Assembly (NCBI GenBank): GCA_021158805.1
Contig: JAGGTZ010000146.1
Coordinates: 1 to 5,503 of the forward strand
DNA from: Thermoproteota archaeon
GTDB taxonomy: Archaea; Korarchaeota; Korarchaeia; Korarchaeales; Korarchaeaceae
Reading direction: 5' to 3'
Length of the DNA stretch: 5,503 nt
The notes under the pieces are model-generated. The model had not been told where the DNA came from. It was given only the letters and a program-made list of their open reading frames with translations, and did no database searches. Position 1 is the first letter of the stretch. Each line of letters starts with the position of its first letter. A program made the translations under genes and the position numbers. Positions 5,495 to 5,503 of this stretch are shown here, piece after piece.

Positions 5495-5503
5495 GAAATA
5501 GAA

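Noticed and set aside
1..5503. CRISPR array, insertion sequence, tRNA or toxin-antitoxin pair
   Set aside because: No spaced direct repeats, transposase motifs, cloverleaf-like segments or paired small toxin/antitoxin frames were seen; nearly all bases are accounted for by housekeeping genes.

Overview
The window is ordinary, densely packed archaeal chromosome. All recognisable genes lie on the + strand with almost no space between them. Arginine is written mainly as AGG/AGA and isoleucine often as ATA. Ribosome binding sites match the archaeal 16S tail (AGGTGAT, AGGAGGGTG), and GTG is used as a start. The DNA ligase, an archaeal/eukaryal-type ATP-dependent enzyme of 600 residues with a crenarchaeal-style C-terminal end, the archaeal TrpRS, the PAC2-family protein and the single-domain CinA together point to a probably thermophilic archaeon of the TACK side (Thermoproteota, Korarchaeia or relatives). 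I cannot name the species from this sequence.

Layout. Positions 1-162 hold the 3' end of an unrecognised gene, which runs 41 nt into the next one. Positions 122-2522 form a tight cluster: a CinA N-terminal-type (COG1058) nucleotide-processing protein, an MDP-1-like HAD phosphatase overlapping it by 11 nt, and tryptophanyl-tRNA synthetase starting on the base after the phosphatase stop. A gap of about 100 nt (2523-2624) follows. It is the only real intergenic space and contains a TATA-like stretch, a T6 run and a 7-bp hairpin just upstream of the next likely start. The second cluster (2625-5494) is a PAC2-family proteasome-chaperone-like protein, a very small Hsp20 (9 nt later) and an ATP-dependent DNA ligase whose GTG start overlaps the Hsp20 stop (GTGA).

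Functional reading. The first cluster combines metabolite clean-up enzymes (CinA-type pyrophosphatase, small HAD phosphatase) with a translation enzyme. The second combines protein quality control (PAC2, Hsp20) with DNA replication and repair (ligase). The Hsp20 and ligase genes look translationally coupled, whereas the PAC2 gene lacks a good ribosome binding site and is probably first in a new transcript.

I found no mobile element, CRISPR array, tRNA or rRNA, and no clear new system. The most distinctive feature is the TrpRS, which has KMGTK in place of the KMSKS-type signature and appears to lack the nearby GGRxT segment. The rest of the hunt yields smaller points: a shifted PCNA-binding-like motif and an internal repeat in the ligase, an HbYX-like tail on the PAC2 protein, and the start-site ambiguity of the PAC2 gene.
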